Below, piece by piece: positions 47,026-59,349 of a stretch of 64,000 nt of DNA. Origin of the DNA: Schistosoma mansoni. Taxonomy: Eukaryota; Platyhelminthes; Trematoda; Strigeidida; Schistosomatidae. Location: positions 1,800,286 to 1,864,285 of the forward strand of contig NC_031501.1 in assembly GCF_000237925.1 (NCBI RefSeq), read 5' to 3'. The position numbers and the translations under genes are program-made. Positions within the stretch are counted from its first letter, which is position 1. Each line of letters starts with the position of its first letter. The notes below the pieces were generated by a model that ran no database searches, was not told where the DNA came from, and worked only from the letters and a program-made list of their open reading frames with translations.

Positions 47026-48347
47026 TTAGAATAGGTATTGGTTATTACAATACAAAAAAGTTAACAAAATATACTTCTTAGCTCTTAAAAGGTTTGAATT
47101 TTCATTATTATGGTTAGGTTTTATTTTTTCAAAATGTTATCCATGCCATTTGTAATTTAGATCTAAAATTTCCGTAATTCATTCATCCTGGAAAATGAAT
47201 GATTTCATGAAGGATCACTAAAGTGATTATGAAAAACACACACACACATACAAGTACACAGTTGTACAATTTATCAATGACGATCATGTAAAATATGATC
47301 AAATCTAAAGGTTTTAATAGAAAACATAGAGAAACATCCTCTAAAATTGAAACAATTAGTTATTTGTTAATTATTACGTCATTTGATAGTTAACGTAAGA
47401 ATACTAAACTAAACAGTTACGTCTATAATGATATTCTTACATGAGCGTAGAGCATTTCAATATATGTATGTATCTCAATGGTATAAACTCTGAATAATAC
47501 TGGTACTAATAATAATATTATCATTAATGTTAACCCATTTGTTAAATGTTAGAAGCCTAGATTCTAAATGTACTAGTAGTTAGGTATACTTGTGACGTTT
47601 GTGACGTTTGTCTAAGATAATCATTGATGTATACATATATAGTCTTTATTTTAACTGGATACATTTAAAAGCCTAATTCTTTTGTTTTAAATAATTAATG
47701 CTTATCGCCATCCATCGTTCTAGTATAATCCCTAGAAAAAACTGGATAGATAGTAAATTAACCAGACATTGTTTAAGTAGTGTAAAGGATTAATAAAATG
47801 AATATATATATATATGAGAATATATTTAAGTAGTATTTAAAAGAAGATTACTTTCCATATATTCAAAGTGATAGATTATAGATCAATGTAGATCAGTGTG
47901 TATTACCAACTGCTTAATCCATGATAAAATTGGTAGGATCGAAATGAACACAAGATGTCGAAACATATTCGAAGTATTTTTAATACTGAAAGGAATTAAA
48001 CATTTTTTAAAAGTTTATAATAGCTTAGAACGTAGCTAGTTACTTATTATGATGAACCAATCGAAATATATTGACTAGAAAAATTTTGTTACCTTAGGTC
48101 TTTGTGGTTCAACGGTTGAGTGTTCTTTCATGAGGCTGAGGTTCTTGAGTTCGATATCTAAAGGTGGAGTTATCAAGGTTTATGGCCGAGGTGTTTCTTA
48201 TGGAGACGAAACATCTTTACAGTTTTTTTAGTTTGATATGATGGCCTAACTAAGATCAGTGCGTGGTTTAAACTATGAAACTTTGATAAAATCCTAAGGG
48301 CCCAAATACTCATATGAATTTTTTATCAATTGTTATTTATTTTATAG

Positions 48348-48650
48348 ACAAAATGTTGCATAGATCAAAATATCACATCATGTACAGGGAGTCAAACAAA
48401 GTCACCGGAAAAACGAAAGCAAGTAAACTACAATCTAGAACAACAACAACAACAACATAGTCAAATAATATCGAAAGGATTAGATCAGTCCAACGATGAT
48501 TCTCATTTAAAATCAGATAATCGAAAAAATGTATCATGGAAATTGAATATTGATAGTGATTATGAAGTGGATTCGTTAACATTAGCTCGTGATGGCGGTA
48601 TACTGGATTGGGATGATCGTGTTGCTGATGTGTTAGATGATCGAGAACTG
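48348..48650 (+). CDS. PARD3: Par-3 polarity protein, second coding exon
   Basis: This exon of 101 codons follows an acceptor ending TTTATTTTATAG and is closed by a GTAAGT donor at 48651; it is open and phase 0 throughout. The last part reads EVDSLTLARDGGILDWDDRVADVLDDREL. Animal Par-3 has [23 protein letters not shown] at this place, in the N-terminal CR1/PB1-like oligomerisation domain, so the match continues where exon 1 stopped. The first 65 or so residues have no counterpart in the vertebrate protein that I recall. They include a glutamine run (EQQQQQ) and are rich in Ser, Asn and Lys, so the schistosome domain seems to carry a large, probably disordered loop between strand 2/helix 1 and the DGGILD turn. 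The downstream exon, expected to begin with VAV[YF]DE, is not visible in the window. Confidence 0.85.
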
Positions 48651-49301
48651 GTAAGTACTTATTATTTGCTTCTTTTTTTCAATTATAATTTGGTTTTATA
48701 TTTTATAGAGTATCCCATGGATCGCATAATGTACAGACTTGTTTTGAATATTATAGCACTCAAAATAAAGCTGTAAAGTATTGTAACATCGATTTTATTC
48801 TAGTTTATAACTAGCCAGAAGTGCTTACCAACAATCTCATTTAAGACAGCAGATTGATTCAAGTTTGAAGTTTCTACCATTTATTTCTCATTCAGCAGTT
48901 TAATTTGGAAATGAATTCTTTTAGTTTGATTACATGAGGAGTCAACGGTGTGAACTTCAAAGGTGCTTCAAACTAAGACGAATCACTTGTCCAATACTAC
49001 TGGACTTTTAATGTTTCTATGGATGTGGTTTGATATAAAATTTCCTTTTATCAGTAACTTAGAAGCATTTACTTACTCTAAATAAGATCACTGATTTAGT
49101 GAATTAACTAATGATTAGCTTACCTTAGTCCAAATCACATGCTTTATCTTTTTCTCTGATTAAATGCATGGACTCCGATTACTAGCTTATATAGATTTCT
49201 TATGTCTTTCTTCTAGACTGATCTGTTGGAATATGAGAAAATTCAAAAGATTTACATTTATTATTGTGTATTCTATGATTAAGAAGCCTAAATAATAACA
49301 T

Positions 49302-49432
49302 AGAATCTCGCGAGGCGGGATCGTGGATGCACACTACTGAGGAGTCCCATAATAGAATGAAACGGCGGTCCAGTGCTTCCAGGTTTTCCATGGTGGTCTA
49401 GCTTCAATTGACACATGATCTCAACTCTATAA
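49302..49432 (+). mobile_element. Family B SINE, 5'-truncated sense copy with 8-bp TSD
   Basis: Framed by AATAACAT at 49294-49301 and 49433-49440. It begins just after the B box (AATCTCGCGAGGCGGG) and contains a hammerhead region with CTGAGGA and GAAA, but with weakened helices I and II, then the family B 3' region. Confidence 0.8.
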
Positions 49433-50774
49433 AATAACATCAATCGTTGCATGATTACAATACATCACATAACTAAGTCATTTGTGGCATGAAACTGAGT
49501 AATAGATGCATGGTAAATTATCTGTAATACATGGAAAGTATAAAATACGTTCATACATTCTTTAGTGAATGAAACGAAAGCTTACAAATATGTTAATATA
49601 GAAAAATACCATAAATCATTTACATAATAATTCATAACTGGACAGTCCTCAGAATTCTACCCTGACCATATAATCCTCCATATCTAACATGGTTGTTCTT
49701 CACAATATTTAATAATAATAATAAATTAGGAGATAGAAGTTTCTGTAACCTGTAGAAAAATTAAACGAAAGACATCTACGGTATTTAACAGGTTCTGCTA
49801 ATATCAATATTTGACCCTCATTTCGATAAATTAAACAGTCACAGACTAGATCTTCAAACATACTGCTATTGATTAATCACATCAAATATGGTACTTCTGA
49901 ATGTCGATTCCTCTGTTTCATGGATGCATCATCCATTAATTCGGCAACATAAAAGTTATGAGTATACACGTTTACATAAAAGGATAGTGAATATTGTTTG
50001 CAAAATTGTCTTATTTAAGTACTTTTTTTTACATTCGCACAATTCTGTCACTAGCACAATTTACTCATCTCTGAAAAGAAACTATCAGGTTATGATAACG
50101 AAATAACAGAGGTCGATAAAACCAGACGAAAGACAGTCAAACCAATAACTCAGAGGTTATGAGAAATATTTAGTTAAATGAGATTTAATTTCTATTAATT
50201 TGTATTAAGCTAATAACCTAGTTTTGCCACATTTAATCGTATCTAAGAATGCAGTTGCTCCTGTGAAGAAAGCTATATTGGATGTACAACCAAACAACTG
50301 AGCCAACGAGTTAGTGAACACCTTATTTCGTGTATAGGAAAGAGTATAATCGAAATAAAGAAGCAGTTCTGTTTCGTCAAACTTGATAGATAACACTCAT
50401 GTAGTAGATAGGAACGGGTCTTATAAGGTGATTTGATGCATTTCTACTAGTTCTCCTTATGGGGTTCGATCTCGTTTCATACACATAGCATAAGCTTTAG
50501 GGATTCGAGCTAAAAATCCAACTCTTTGTATTCATAAAAACAATTTGCGACACTCTTATTTCTTCCTTAGCCGAATCAGATTTTATTTATTATTATTTTC
50601 TATACTCTTTGTCCGTTAATTTTTGTTCACCACGTTTTTCTCAAATATATACTTCCCTGTCCAATTATCTGAATACTTCTTATTACGTAATTTTTAATAA
50701 GTTATTTCAGTGTTATTATTGTGTGTTACTACTGACTGATTAACTACTTTGATTGGTTTATTAGTTTCATATAT

Positions 50775-51278
50775 TGTTATGCCCCGATAACAATAGTGAA
50801 TAGTAACTTTGGGATCCATTTATGGACTAGTATTATGCATATAATTGTTGTCGTTTATTTGCTAAATAATTAAACTACTCATGTTCATATTCCTTTCATT
50901 GTGAGCTTTATTTTGACGCTTGGACTATTATTGTACGATTTACCATTCTTGAGTTATACCTAGTCTGTTAATTACTGTTCCCCTTATTCACAGCTACATT
51001 TGGCTAACTCTTGTATAAATGTTATTTTCTATGTTATGGTACGATGTGATCAGTCTGTTTGATATATAAACTCAGTATGTTTGAAATACAAGGATTCATA
51101 TTGCAGAGGCTGTTATTGGTGTTGTGGACTTAACTGGGTGGACTAGGCAGAAAGCAGGACCGATACGTACTCTAGACTGCTCGTACGGTTTTCGTGTGTC
51201 ACTGTTCCAATGGATAATTCGCTGCTCTCTGATTGGCGGTACATTAACAAGTCATCCACTCGGCCACAAGATATGACA
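50775..51278 (+). mobile_element. Solo LTR-like fossil, copy 3
   Basis: Starts TGTTATGCCCCGATAAC and ends GATATGACA, i.e. TG...CA with short inverted termini. The flanking pentamers are TATAT and TATAA, nearly a 5-bp target duplication. Same family as 12775, 15338 and 53646 but in the opposite orientation. No internal region attached. Confidence 0.7.
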
Positions 51279-51956
51279 TATAAAATATTATTGTAAATTA
51301 GAATAAAGTCAAATGAATATAATATTGTTGTTATATGTGTTGGTTTAATTCATAAAATAGGAATTTTTTAAAGTTTTTCGATATGTTTTTCACTTATATC
51401 TGTGAAATGATTTCCTAATAGTTACCATGGTATTATAATTTAATTTCTTTTTTAAAAATCAATTCATTTTTCATTTATATCATCATTATTATTTTTATAT
51501 TGATGTAATCAATACACATAACTAATATATATATACATTGGACTAGAACAAGTTTACTTGTAAAATATTATTTTCAATAACATCTTCAAACCCTAATCTT
51601 TCACATTAATGCTTATAATCTAACTACTTTTAGCATTATGAGACAATTGCATCTCTGAGCTAATGTGGTGTGGCAACTCGAACTGATGTACGTACGTACA
51701 AAGTTCTATGTTGTGACTAACTGACTGACTTATTTTCAATGGATTATATAGATTGTTAACGAAATATAGATTACTGCTGGTTAACAAAGTTAAGAATTAT
51801 CATTAAGGAAGTTATTTTTTTTTCAAATCACTTTGTAATTGATTATATTCTAAATCTAAGGAGCTGATGTTTAAAATTGTTACAAACTCAACAGTATTTT
51901 GAAAGAAAATGTTATTATTTTCTGATTCCTAATTTTTCGATCAACAAAATGTTATG

Positions 51957-52235
51957 ATAAGCAGAGATGGATGGTGTCTAGTAGTGGAATCCAGGACGCA
52001 TGTTTCGTTTTATTTGAGACTTGTCAGATGAGTGCATTTGAATCTCCAAGTTGATGTTCACTCTAGGACTTGATTACTGGATTCAACTGCTTGCCACTAT
52101 CCATCTTTGTTTATAATGCTCGTGATTTAAGACGATATCGAGACGACTCATACAGTATGCACATATACCAATAAAAAATTAATCAATTGCAGTCTTAAAC
52201 ATCAAAGAGAAGATTCCAACCACCGGTACAAATGT
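51957..52235. mobile_element. Family A SINE, fold-back copy
   Basis: Antisense arm from AAGCAGAGATGGATGG through the ribozyme to the B-box region (to about 52083). It then switches to sense TGGATTCAACTGC, CCATCTTTGTTTATAATG and the tail ending AGATTCCAACCA. The left edge is again at the recurrent breakpoint. Ribozyme decayed. Confidence 0.75.
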
Positions 52236-52325
52236 CCTTTTTATTATGGTTTTCCATCACGCAATTCAACTTTTATCACTCAAGTGGACTACATTATGCG
52301 CTAGTATTCAAAGTATAATTTTTCA

Positions 52326-52619
52326 GAATGGGTTTTCTGGAGATTTCAGTATTTTTATAGTTGAAATCATGAGTCAATTAAAGATAGACCGCCATGGAAA
52401 ACCTGTAAGCACTGGAAGGTCGTTTCGTCTTATTATGGGACTCCTCAGCAGTGCACATCCACGATCCCGCCTCACGAGATTCGAACCCGGGACCTACCAG
52501 TCTCGCACCAGAGCGCTTAACTCAGTGGTCTATCAGTTAAGTGCTCTGGCGCGAGACTGGTAGGTCTTGGTTTCGAATCTCGCGAGTGCGAGATCGTGGA
52601 TGCGCACTGCTGAGGAGTC
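52326..52619. mobile_element. Family B SINE, fold-back copy with 13-bp TSD
   Basis: Perfect 13-bp target duplication GTATAATTTTTCA (52313-52325 and 52620-52632). Antisense arm: the complete 3' region, ribozyme (core intact but UUC triplet), B box, head. It switches at about 52518 in the head to sense head, B box and the start of a ribozyme, ending CTGAGGAGTC. Read on the minus strand this is a classic 5'-inverted insertion with an intact 3' end. Confidence 0.87.
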
Positions 52620-53645
52620 GTATAATTTTTCATTTATAAAATTCTATATTTTGCATCTGAAACCTGATTTTTGGTGATTTCATTCTTATAGTGCCAAAAT
52701 TCTGAAATATGTTTATTCAGTCTGTTAGTCTCCATTAATCAAAACATTTTATAATACTTTCACTTTTCACCCTTAAAAATGAGTAGTATATTAATTTCTG
52801 TTGTTTTTTGTTATTTAAAAAAATCTGTCAATTCAGGAAAGATATTAACAAAATATTTTTACTAATGATTGACTACACCAAGTTAAAGGATGGATAATAT
52901 CCTTCATGAAAAGTAACCTATTGTAAGGTAGTGTATGTATACAAATAACTAAATGACATTTTGATACTGTTGGGTACTCTGAGTTAGATTATTTAATTGT
53001 AGGGTTGTCATTGTCATTATGGACAACAGTTTCAAGAAAAAGTGAGCGTCTCACTTATTCTGCGAGGCGCAAACAAGTTTGTCCTAGTGGACTTGTTTTT
53101 GACTGATTGTTTTTGTAGGTTTCATTTGTTCTTGTGCTTCTGTTGACTATCTTGTTCCGTTTATCTCTAACCATCTTGGTGAATGACCTTTTACATATGT
53201 TCAAAGTTCTCTAAGTGTACTGAAATGAGTGACAGCATGTTACAGTGTTGCACTGTCAGTCTATGTTTGTGTATGCGAAGATGAAAGTGGAGTCGACTTT
53301 GTCCACCGTACTGTACATCACAATCGGTACAATTTATTTTAAAGATGATAATGAATTTATCTACATTCGTTATTATATCTTTAGATTAGTGTGAAGTTAA
53401 GTGAAGAAATTTACTTGTTTTAGGAGAGACTTTGACTACAAAAGGCTTCAAAATCCATTTGATGATTTCTGAAATGGTTTCCACATCAGTTCTCTAGCTT
53501 AGAACTTCCCCTGAACCTCTTGATGGAGTTGCTTGGGAAGCCATTTTTATGAAAGATAGATAGGACTCAAATTTATTCAGTTTTTTTTCGCTCACTGAAA
53601 GTGCTGAAATTCGTTTTGATCATTTGTATAAAGAATTTAAGACTC

Positions 53646-54162
53646 TGTTATATCTTATGGCCGAGTGGATGCCCAATTAACATATGACTTGATAAAACCG
53701 CGAATCAGAGAGCAGCGAATTATCCATTGGAACAGTGACACACGAAAACCGTACGAGCAGTTTAGAGTACGTATCGGTCCTGCTTTCTGCCTAGTCCACC
53801 CAGTTAAGTCCACAACACCAATAACAGCCTCTGCAATATGAATCCTTGTATTTCAAACATACTGAGTTTATATATCAAACAGACTGATCACATCGTACCA
53901 TAACATAGAAAATAACATTTATACAAGAGTTAGCCAAATGTGGCTGTGAATATGGGAGGCAGCAATTAATGGACTAGGGATAATTCGAGTATGGTAAATC
54001 GTACAATAATAGTCCATAGGTTAAAATAAAGCTTATGATAAGAGAAACACGAATACGAATAGTTTAATTATTTAGCAATTATACGATGAAAATTATATGC
54101 ATAATACTAGTCCATAAATGGATGCTAAAGTTATCATTAACTATTGTTATCCGGATCCAACA
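53646..54162 (-). mobile_element. Solo LTR-like fossil, copy 4, with 5-bp TSD
   Basis: 517 bp from TGTTATATC to GGATCCAACA on the plus strand, bounded by a perfect 5-bp duplication GACTC (53641-53645 and 54163-54167). TG...CA ends plus a 5-bp duplication are what LTR-retrotransposon integrase leaves after LTR-LTR recombination. Relatively well preserved. Confidence 0.78.
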
Positions 54163-55005
54163 GACTCATAATTCTCCTAACTTATTTCTTCCTATTTTAT
54201 AGTTTATCAACTTATCATTCAAAATTAATTTCTAAATAGCTTATTTCCATAATTTCATCTCATTAGTATAATAGACGAACAGAATTCTTTTTTTTTTCAA
54301 AAATTAAAACTACTTACTATATTTCTAAAAAAAAAATAAGTAGTATGTTAAAAATGATTTAAAAAAACAAATGAGATATGTCATCGGAAAATTTAAAAAT
54401 TTTTGATTTTTTTTCTAAATATAAATTAATTGTGCGAAAAATAAATTGGTACTCCATTTCCTCGACAATAAAAATTATCAAAAAGAAGGTATTCACTTAA
54501 CACAATTTCTATCAGAATTTACATTGTGTATATTATAGATGTTCAATTGCCCCTAATATTGAAACTTCATTCTAGAAAAAAAATGGAAAGAAGATTAAAT
54601 TTCATCGATCATAGTTGTTTTTTATCCCCCTGGAAACAAAGTGTATATATTTTTTTTTCCATGGAAAAACACAAAAAGAAACTATACATTGAAATGTATA
54701 ATTACTTATGTTAGTATTTCTGTGGATACATATATACATATATGTACGTTTGTATGTTTGCTGATATATATATACTTATCTACATCTGTATAGTAATTGT
54801 AGTTTGATTTTAGTTTTAATAGTGTTTCCGTTTCATGTTTTAAACTTGTGTTTTATATCTAATATTTATGATTATTTTTTTTATTTAAAGAAAATAAATA
54901 CACTTGCTGTACATTAGCTAATCCCTCATAATGATAGTTATCTTAGCCAATAATAATATAAAGTTGTACTTGGAGACGGTTTTTGCATAATACATAATAC
55001 ATAGC

Positions 55006-55007
<2 letters not shown>

Positions 55008-55036
<29 letters not shown>

Positions 55037-55041
55037 TATAT
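55008..55041 (+). repeat. TA microsatellite
   Basis: About sixteen alternating TA units with one TG interruption. Similar short TA tracts occur at 17797, 26155, 38170 and 54760. Confidence 0.9.
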
Positions 55042-56354
55042 ACAAATCGGTCATTTGGACTGAACTTGCATATACCATTATTATATAATGCCGAGAACTA
55101 TATGAAAATGATTTGACTGACGGAATGATTATTTGATATTCAAAGTAAATAGGATAGATATTTCCTTCTTTAACTTCTATTTTAATAACAGTAAAAATAC
55201 AAAAAAAAACAATACCGATACTAGTAGAGATACTAATAATATTGTTATATTTGCCGACGATCCTATTAATGATTTTGTTAAACAGAGTAAACTAATCAGT
55301 TACTTTGGTTAGCCACAGAATTGATATGGGGTATTTAATTAGTGAGGCTTTGGTTGTTAATCGATGATAAATAGTTGACAAGAATACACTTTCTTATAAG
55401 TTCATCCGTTTGGATATGTACTATTTACACTTGATCACCAGTTATTTTGGGATATGATGTTTAGTGGTGTAGGAGAATGAAGCTAGGAGAGGTTCATGGG
55501 ATCAGTTCATGAACTGTTGAGTTAACTGTTGAGTTGTCGCGTGTTGATAGGTAGGGACTAAGTAGTTTGGACAGGGGGTTGAAGATATCGTGTGATATGG
55601 TTATCATCGATTGCATCGGCTCAGATCCATTTGATGAGTCTCAAAATTATCCTGTTTTATTCACAAGCTTGTATTTAACTCTTTTTAAACCTAATCATTT
55701 TCACTAATATTGATACTAGATGCTTTCATCAGTGTGCGTTGATATGGTGTGGTAACTGGAACCAGTGTTGAAGTATCCCTAGTTCTACAATGCTTACGAC
55801 CAATCAACTGATGACGTGTTAGATCACCAAAAATGAACACAATTAAACAACTTTGGAGAAACTGCATGCATCGAACTGTGTAATTTAGCCTTGTAGTTGT
55901 CCTTGTCTTTGTAAACATTATTATAGGCTCAAATGTGATAAAAAAAGATAATATCTAAAACAGAAGTGGATACTTAAGAATTAGGTCAATCAGTTTATGG
56001 TACGTGACCTCATCAAAGTCATCAATATGTGAAAAATGGAGCTTTACTGTCATTCGGAGTTACTGAAAAAATGAAGTCAGAAGTTAAAATAAATCTTTTA
56101 GTAACTAAAAATGCTTTTATAGTTTACCAAAATTCAATTCAACGCGACGATATAGTTGACACTTTTATTTAATAGACAGTTCATTAGCCATCTTTCTAGT
56201 CTCTTTTGTTTCAGTTTAACAGGAAATATTTATCTATTATCAATGTTTATCTAAAGTTACCATCTAAGTTTAACATAATAACGGTTAATCAATTAATTTA
56301 TTGACTTGGTTAGTACTGAGACGAAAAATTCTTCTTCAGATAAATTATATTAAA

Positions 56355-56518
56355 CTTCAGAAGGGGTTTTTGTGGATATTTCAGTATTTTCATAGTTAAA
56401 ATCATGAATCAATTGAAGCTAGACCACCATGGAAAACCTGGAAGCACTGGACGGCCGTTTCATCCAGGTTTTCAATAGTGGTCTAACTTCAATTGACTCA
56501 TGATTTCAACTATGAAAA
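56355..56518. mobile_element. Family B SINE, short palindromic fold-back with 9-bp TSD
   Basis: Framed by TATATTAAA at 56346-56354 and 56519-56527. Antisense 3' end (from CTTCAGAAGGGG) to the ribozyme's GAAAC block, then directly sense CAGGTTTTC and 3' region. The arms pair over about 75 bp around a loop of some 25 bp. Confidence 0.83.
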
Positions 56519-56986
56519 TATATTAAATTTGGTAATTTTATTTTGAACGTCGTACTGACGATAAAAACTATACTAGTTTGAAATCCGTGTTAGAATTCAA
56601 TCTTTGCTGTACTTAGCTATAACAGACCTATATAACAATATTGCTTAATAATATTACTGTGATTTAGCTTTCTAAATTTGTCATTTAATAAGATTACTGG
56701 TTGGTTGAGTTACCTGCACTACTGACCTTCACACTGCCTGTTGTACTTATTCAGCATATTGACTCTTATTGGTCTTTGCAACCTTTTCGTCTTGCACTAA
56801 TCTGTCCAATCAGAACACAAGAAAAGTCGGCTGAGTTATCTCAAATACTAACTAGTATTAATAATTTTAATTAAACAATCAGCAAAGTTTGTGTAGTTTT
56901 AAGACGATTGTTTAATTTATTTCTCATTACTATCTTGGACGGATAAAAATTCGAAGTTAATCAATAAAACAAATAAAATCATGAAT

Positions 56987-57225
56987 TTTACTTACTTACG
57001 CCTGTTACTCCCAATGGAGCATAGGCCGCCGACCAGCATTCTCCAACCATCTCTGTCCTGGGCTTTCTTTTCTAATTCTATCCAATTTTTGTTCATTCTT
57101 CTCATGTCTGTCTCCATTTCTCGGCTTAATGTGTTCTTTGGTCTTCCACTTCTCCTTTGGCCTTCAGGATTCCATGTGAGGGCTTGTCTTGTGACGCAGT
57201 TAGATGACTTCCTCAATGTGTGTCC
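56987..57225 (-). mobile_element. RTE-clade LINE, 239-bp 3' insertion with 13-bp TSD
   Basis: Perfect 13-bp target duplication TAAAATCATGAAT (56974-56986 and 57226-57238). The minus strand is open and encodes [43 protein letters not shown]...[11 protein letters not shown]...NRRK, the C-terminus of the same RTE as 43272, followed by its TAAGTAAG tail. A recent, strongly 5'-truncated copy, antisense to Par-3. Confidence 0.88.
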
Positions 57226-57540
57226 TAAAATCATGAATAATCTTTTTTTTTTCTAGAAAATATAAATTTATCTAAAAGTATTGTTCTAAATTATCATTCA
57301 TTATATACGTTTCAGATATTTTGTTAGATAGTCATTAGAAAAGCTCTATACATTTGATGTATTCGGTCGTATCACTTATTACTGAACAGTGAAGTCTTTT
57401 TAATATAGCTATCTAATTCAAAACATAGCACTTTATGGAATTGTCGGTTCCCGTATATAAGTAACTAAAATGACCGATTCTATGTGATATTTTCATTGAG
57501 GCGTTTGATAGTCACCTATAATCTGTGATGGTCAATGCTA

Positions 57541-57846
57541 CTGTGGTATAGGGTTGCTTACATCCACATAAGTAGTATATGACGATGATCAGGCAGAGAA
57601 TATATTTCACTAGAAGATCGATAAGGAAAGAACGGAAACGAAACGCAATTGATATGAAAATGTATGAACATCAATAATCGGAGACTATGAACTGATATTT
57701 GCAGGTGGAACGGTCAAGATTGAGACAAATAATTGATAGTTTGCAACAATAGCTATTTACTGTAAGGTTGTCAGATTTTAGTGAGATAGTCTGTAATTTT
57801 TGTGTCAAATACATTCAATTGTCCCCATTTGTGTTCTTGTTCAATA
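57541..57846 (+). repeat. About 320-bp LTR-like repeat, copy
   Basis: Begins TGTGGTATAGGG, includes AAGATCGATAAGGAAAGAA and GGAACGGTCAAGATTGAGAC, ends ATTGTCCCC...GTTCTTGTTCAATACA. Aligns by eye with 32192 (inverted), 42860 and 9699. Possible solo LTR fossil. Confidence 0.5.
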
Positions 57847-58139
57847 CAATACCACCTTTTTTATTTATGATTAGCGTAATATCAGGAACTATCGACTTCA
57901 AAGCGTGTATAAAACAGTGTTTAGTTTACATAGTTTAGAAGTATGATGAGTGGTAATAAGATCATAAGTGTAAAATTCCATGTGTAGTTGTGACATTTTC
58001 ATCATCGCTTCAAAGTTTCCAGCTATGAATATGAATGTTTCTTATTACTTTCTTTATTCTCGAAATTCCAAAACTGATATCAATTCATTGTATAAACTGA
58101 ATAAAAATATGTCGGTCTCTACAATTTCTCAGTTTACAT

Positions 58140-58740
58140 AACAGTTTTATTTAACATAGTGAAAAATCATGAGTCGACCTGACATTATATCTCAATTTTG
58201 AACTTTCGTCCCACTCTTTACATTCATTAATAAAGAAATCCTCATGGCGTCTAAACCACTCCTCAAAAGTAACTCCACTTTCTGGATCAAATCTAAATTC
58301 AGTTATTGAATTTGCAATAGAACCCGGAGTCATAGTGGAATTAGACACATTTGTTCTTGAGGATATTGACATATTTTTGACTAATAATTCGATAAGAGAA
58401 TTTTGCTGTTGCAACAAGGTTTTCAGATCATCCATTTTCTTGTTACAAAATTCACTTTAACTGAATATGTAAGCGTAGATCCGTTTTAATCACCGTCGCC
58501 AATTGTTATAAACGTAAAGGATGCTGATTATAACTCTAGAGTTTCTGGTTATAACACAAATAAACTGAGCATTGGATAGATTGTTATAGATAAAAATGAT
58601 ATATTTATAATATCCTAATGAGTAGAAAAATTAGATTTTTAATTTTTCTAACGTTTTGTGACTCAGTGTAAGCCACTTCTTCAGGGAAAACTTAAAAACG
58701 TAATTTTTCTATTAATTGGGATATCACAAATCTATTGTTT
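58140..58740 (-). mobile_element. LTR-retrotransposon fragment: LTR end, primer site, gag start
   Basis: On the minus strand: the 3' part of an LTR (ending at 58504 with TTTATAACA), a primer-binding-like TGGCGACGGTG just inside it, a short leader, and the first about 95 codons of a Gag-like frame (58435-58151) with a coiled-coil-like start (LKTLLQQQNSLIELLVKN) and an FEEWFRRHEDFF motif seen in Gypsy-type Gag proteins. The rest of the element is absent. A broken, truncated fossil; the LTR is cut by a family B SINE at 58741. Confidence 0.7.
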
Positions 58741-58897
58741 TTATAGTTGAAATCATGAGTCAATGGAAGCTAGACCACCATGGAAAACCACGTCTGTTGT
58801 GAGATAACAACTCACTGAAGACAATTGTTGAACGGTTGGATTGGTTGAAGTTAGACATTAACACCGTTGGATGCCGGCCAGCTCAGTGGTATATCAG
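58741..58897. mobile_element. Family B SINE, fold-back copy running into a gap
   Basis: Antisense 3' region (TATAGTTGAAATCATGAGTC to CCATGGAAAACC), then sense leader from CACGTCTGTTG and head (CCAGCTCAGTGG), cut by the N run. It has the same antisense-3'-end plus sense-leader order as 45974-46410. Inserted next to or into the LTR fragment at 58504-58740. Confidence 0.75.
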
Positions 58898-59097
58898 NNN
58901 NNNNNNNNNNNNNNNNNNNNNNNNNNNNNNNNNNNNNNNNNNNNNNNNNNNNNNNNNNNNNNNNNNNNNNNNNNNNNNNNNNNNNNNNNNNNNNNNNNNN
59001 NNNNNNNNNNNNNNNNNNNNNNNNNNNNNNNNNNNNNNNNNNNNNNNNNNNNNNNNNNNNNNNNNNNNNNNNNNNNNNNNNNNNNNNNNNNNNNNNN
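58898..59097. other. Assembly gap, 200 N
   Basis: A 200-N placeholder in the middle of a fold-back SINE, where long complementary arms could confuse assembly. Confidence 0.99.
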
Positions 59098-59349
59098 CAA
59101 ATGATTTATTGACGTTTGAATGAATATGGCTTAAAATTCATCCTTAGCGGCTACAGGGTGCATTCCATTATTCTCATTAATTTTTAGATTTTCTCTTTCG
59201 AGAATTCGTACCCTTCAATACCTTTAGTCGTTTTGTATTACCCAATAATACGTGGTACCTATATCTACTCACTTTTGAATTTTCCCCTAGATGCTTTCAA
59301 CTCTTCTTTACTAACTAAACGTGTGACAAGTTTGCATCCGATGGACATC

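Larger units (their letters stand above)
2709..48347 (+). other. Par-3 intron 1, about 45.6 kb
   Basis: It is bounded by a GTAAGT donor at 2709 and a T-rich acceptor ending TTTTATAG at 48347, with phase 0 on both sides. It holds most of the repeats listed below. Stretches in which I see no gene, RNA or recognisable repeat include about 2710-4240, 4875-8035, 8600-9150, 10450-11090, 11830-12260, 13640-15330, 20000-22820, 23810-24140, 24755-27400, 29725-30395, 31420-32190, 35090-36730, 38625-39385, 41890-42380, 43650-45225 and 47030-48110. These are AT-rich intronic DNA with simple repeats. A small intermediate exon cannot be excluded by eye. Confidence 0.75.

Noticed and set aside
48110-48270. 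Faint SINE-like block just upstream of Par-3 exon 2 (GGTTCAACGGTTGAG, GAGTTCGATATC, GACGAAACATC)
   Set aside because: Suggestive of a very old family B copy but too diverged to call.
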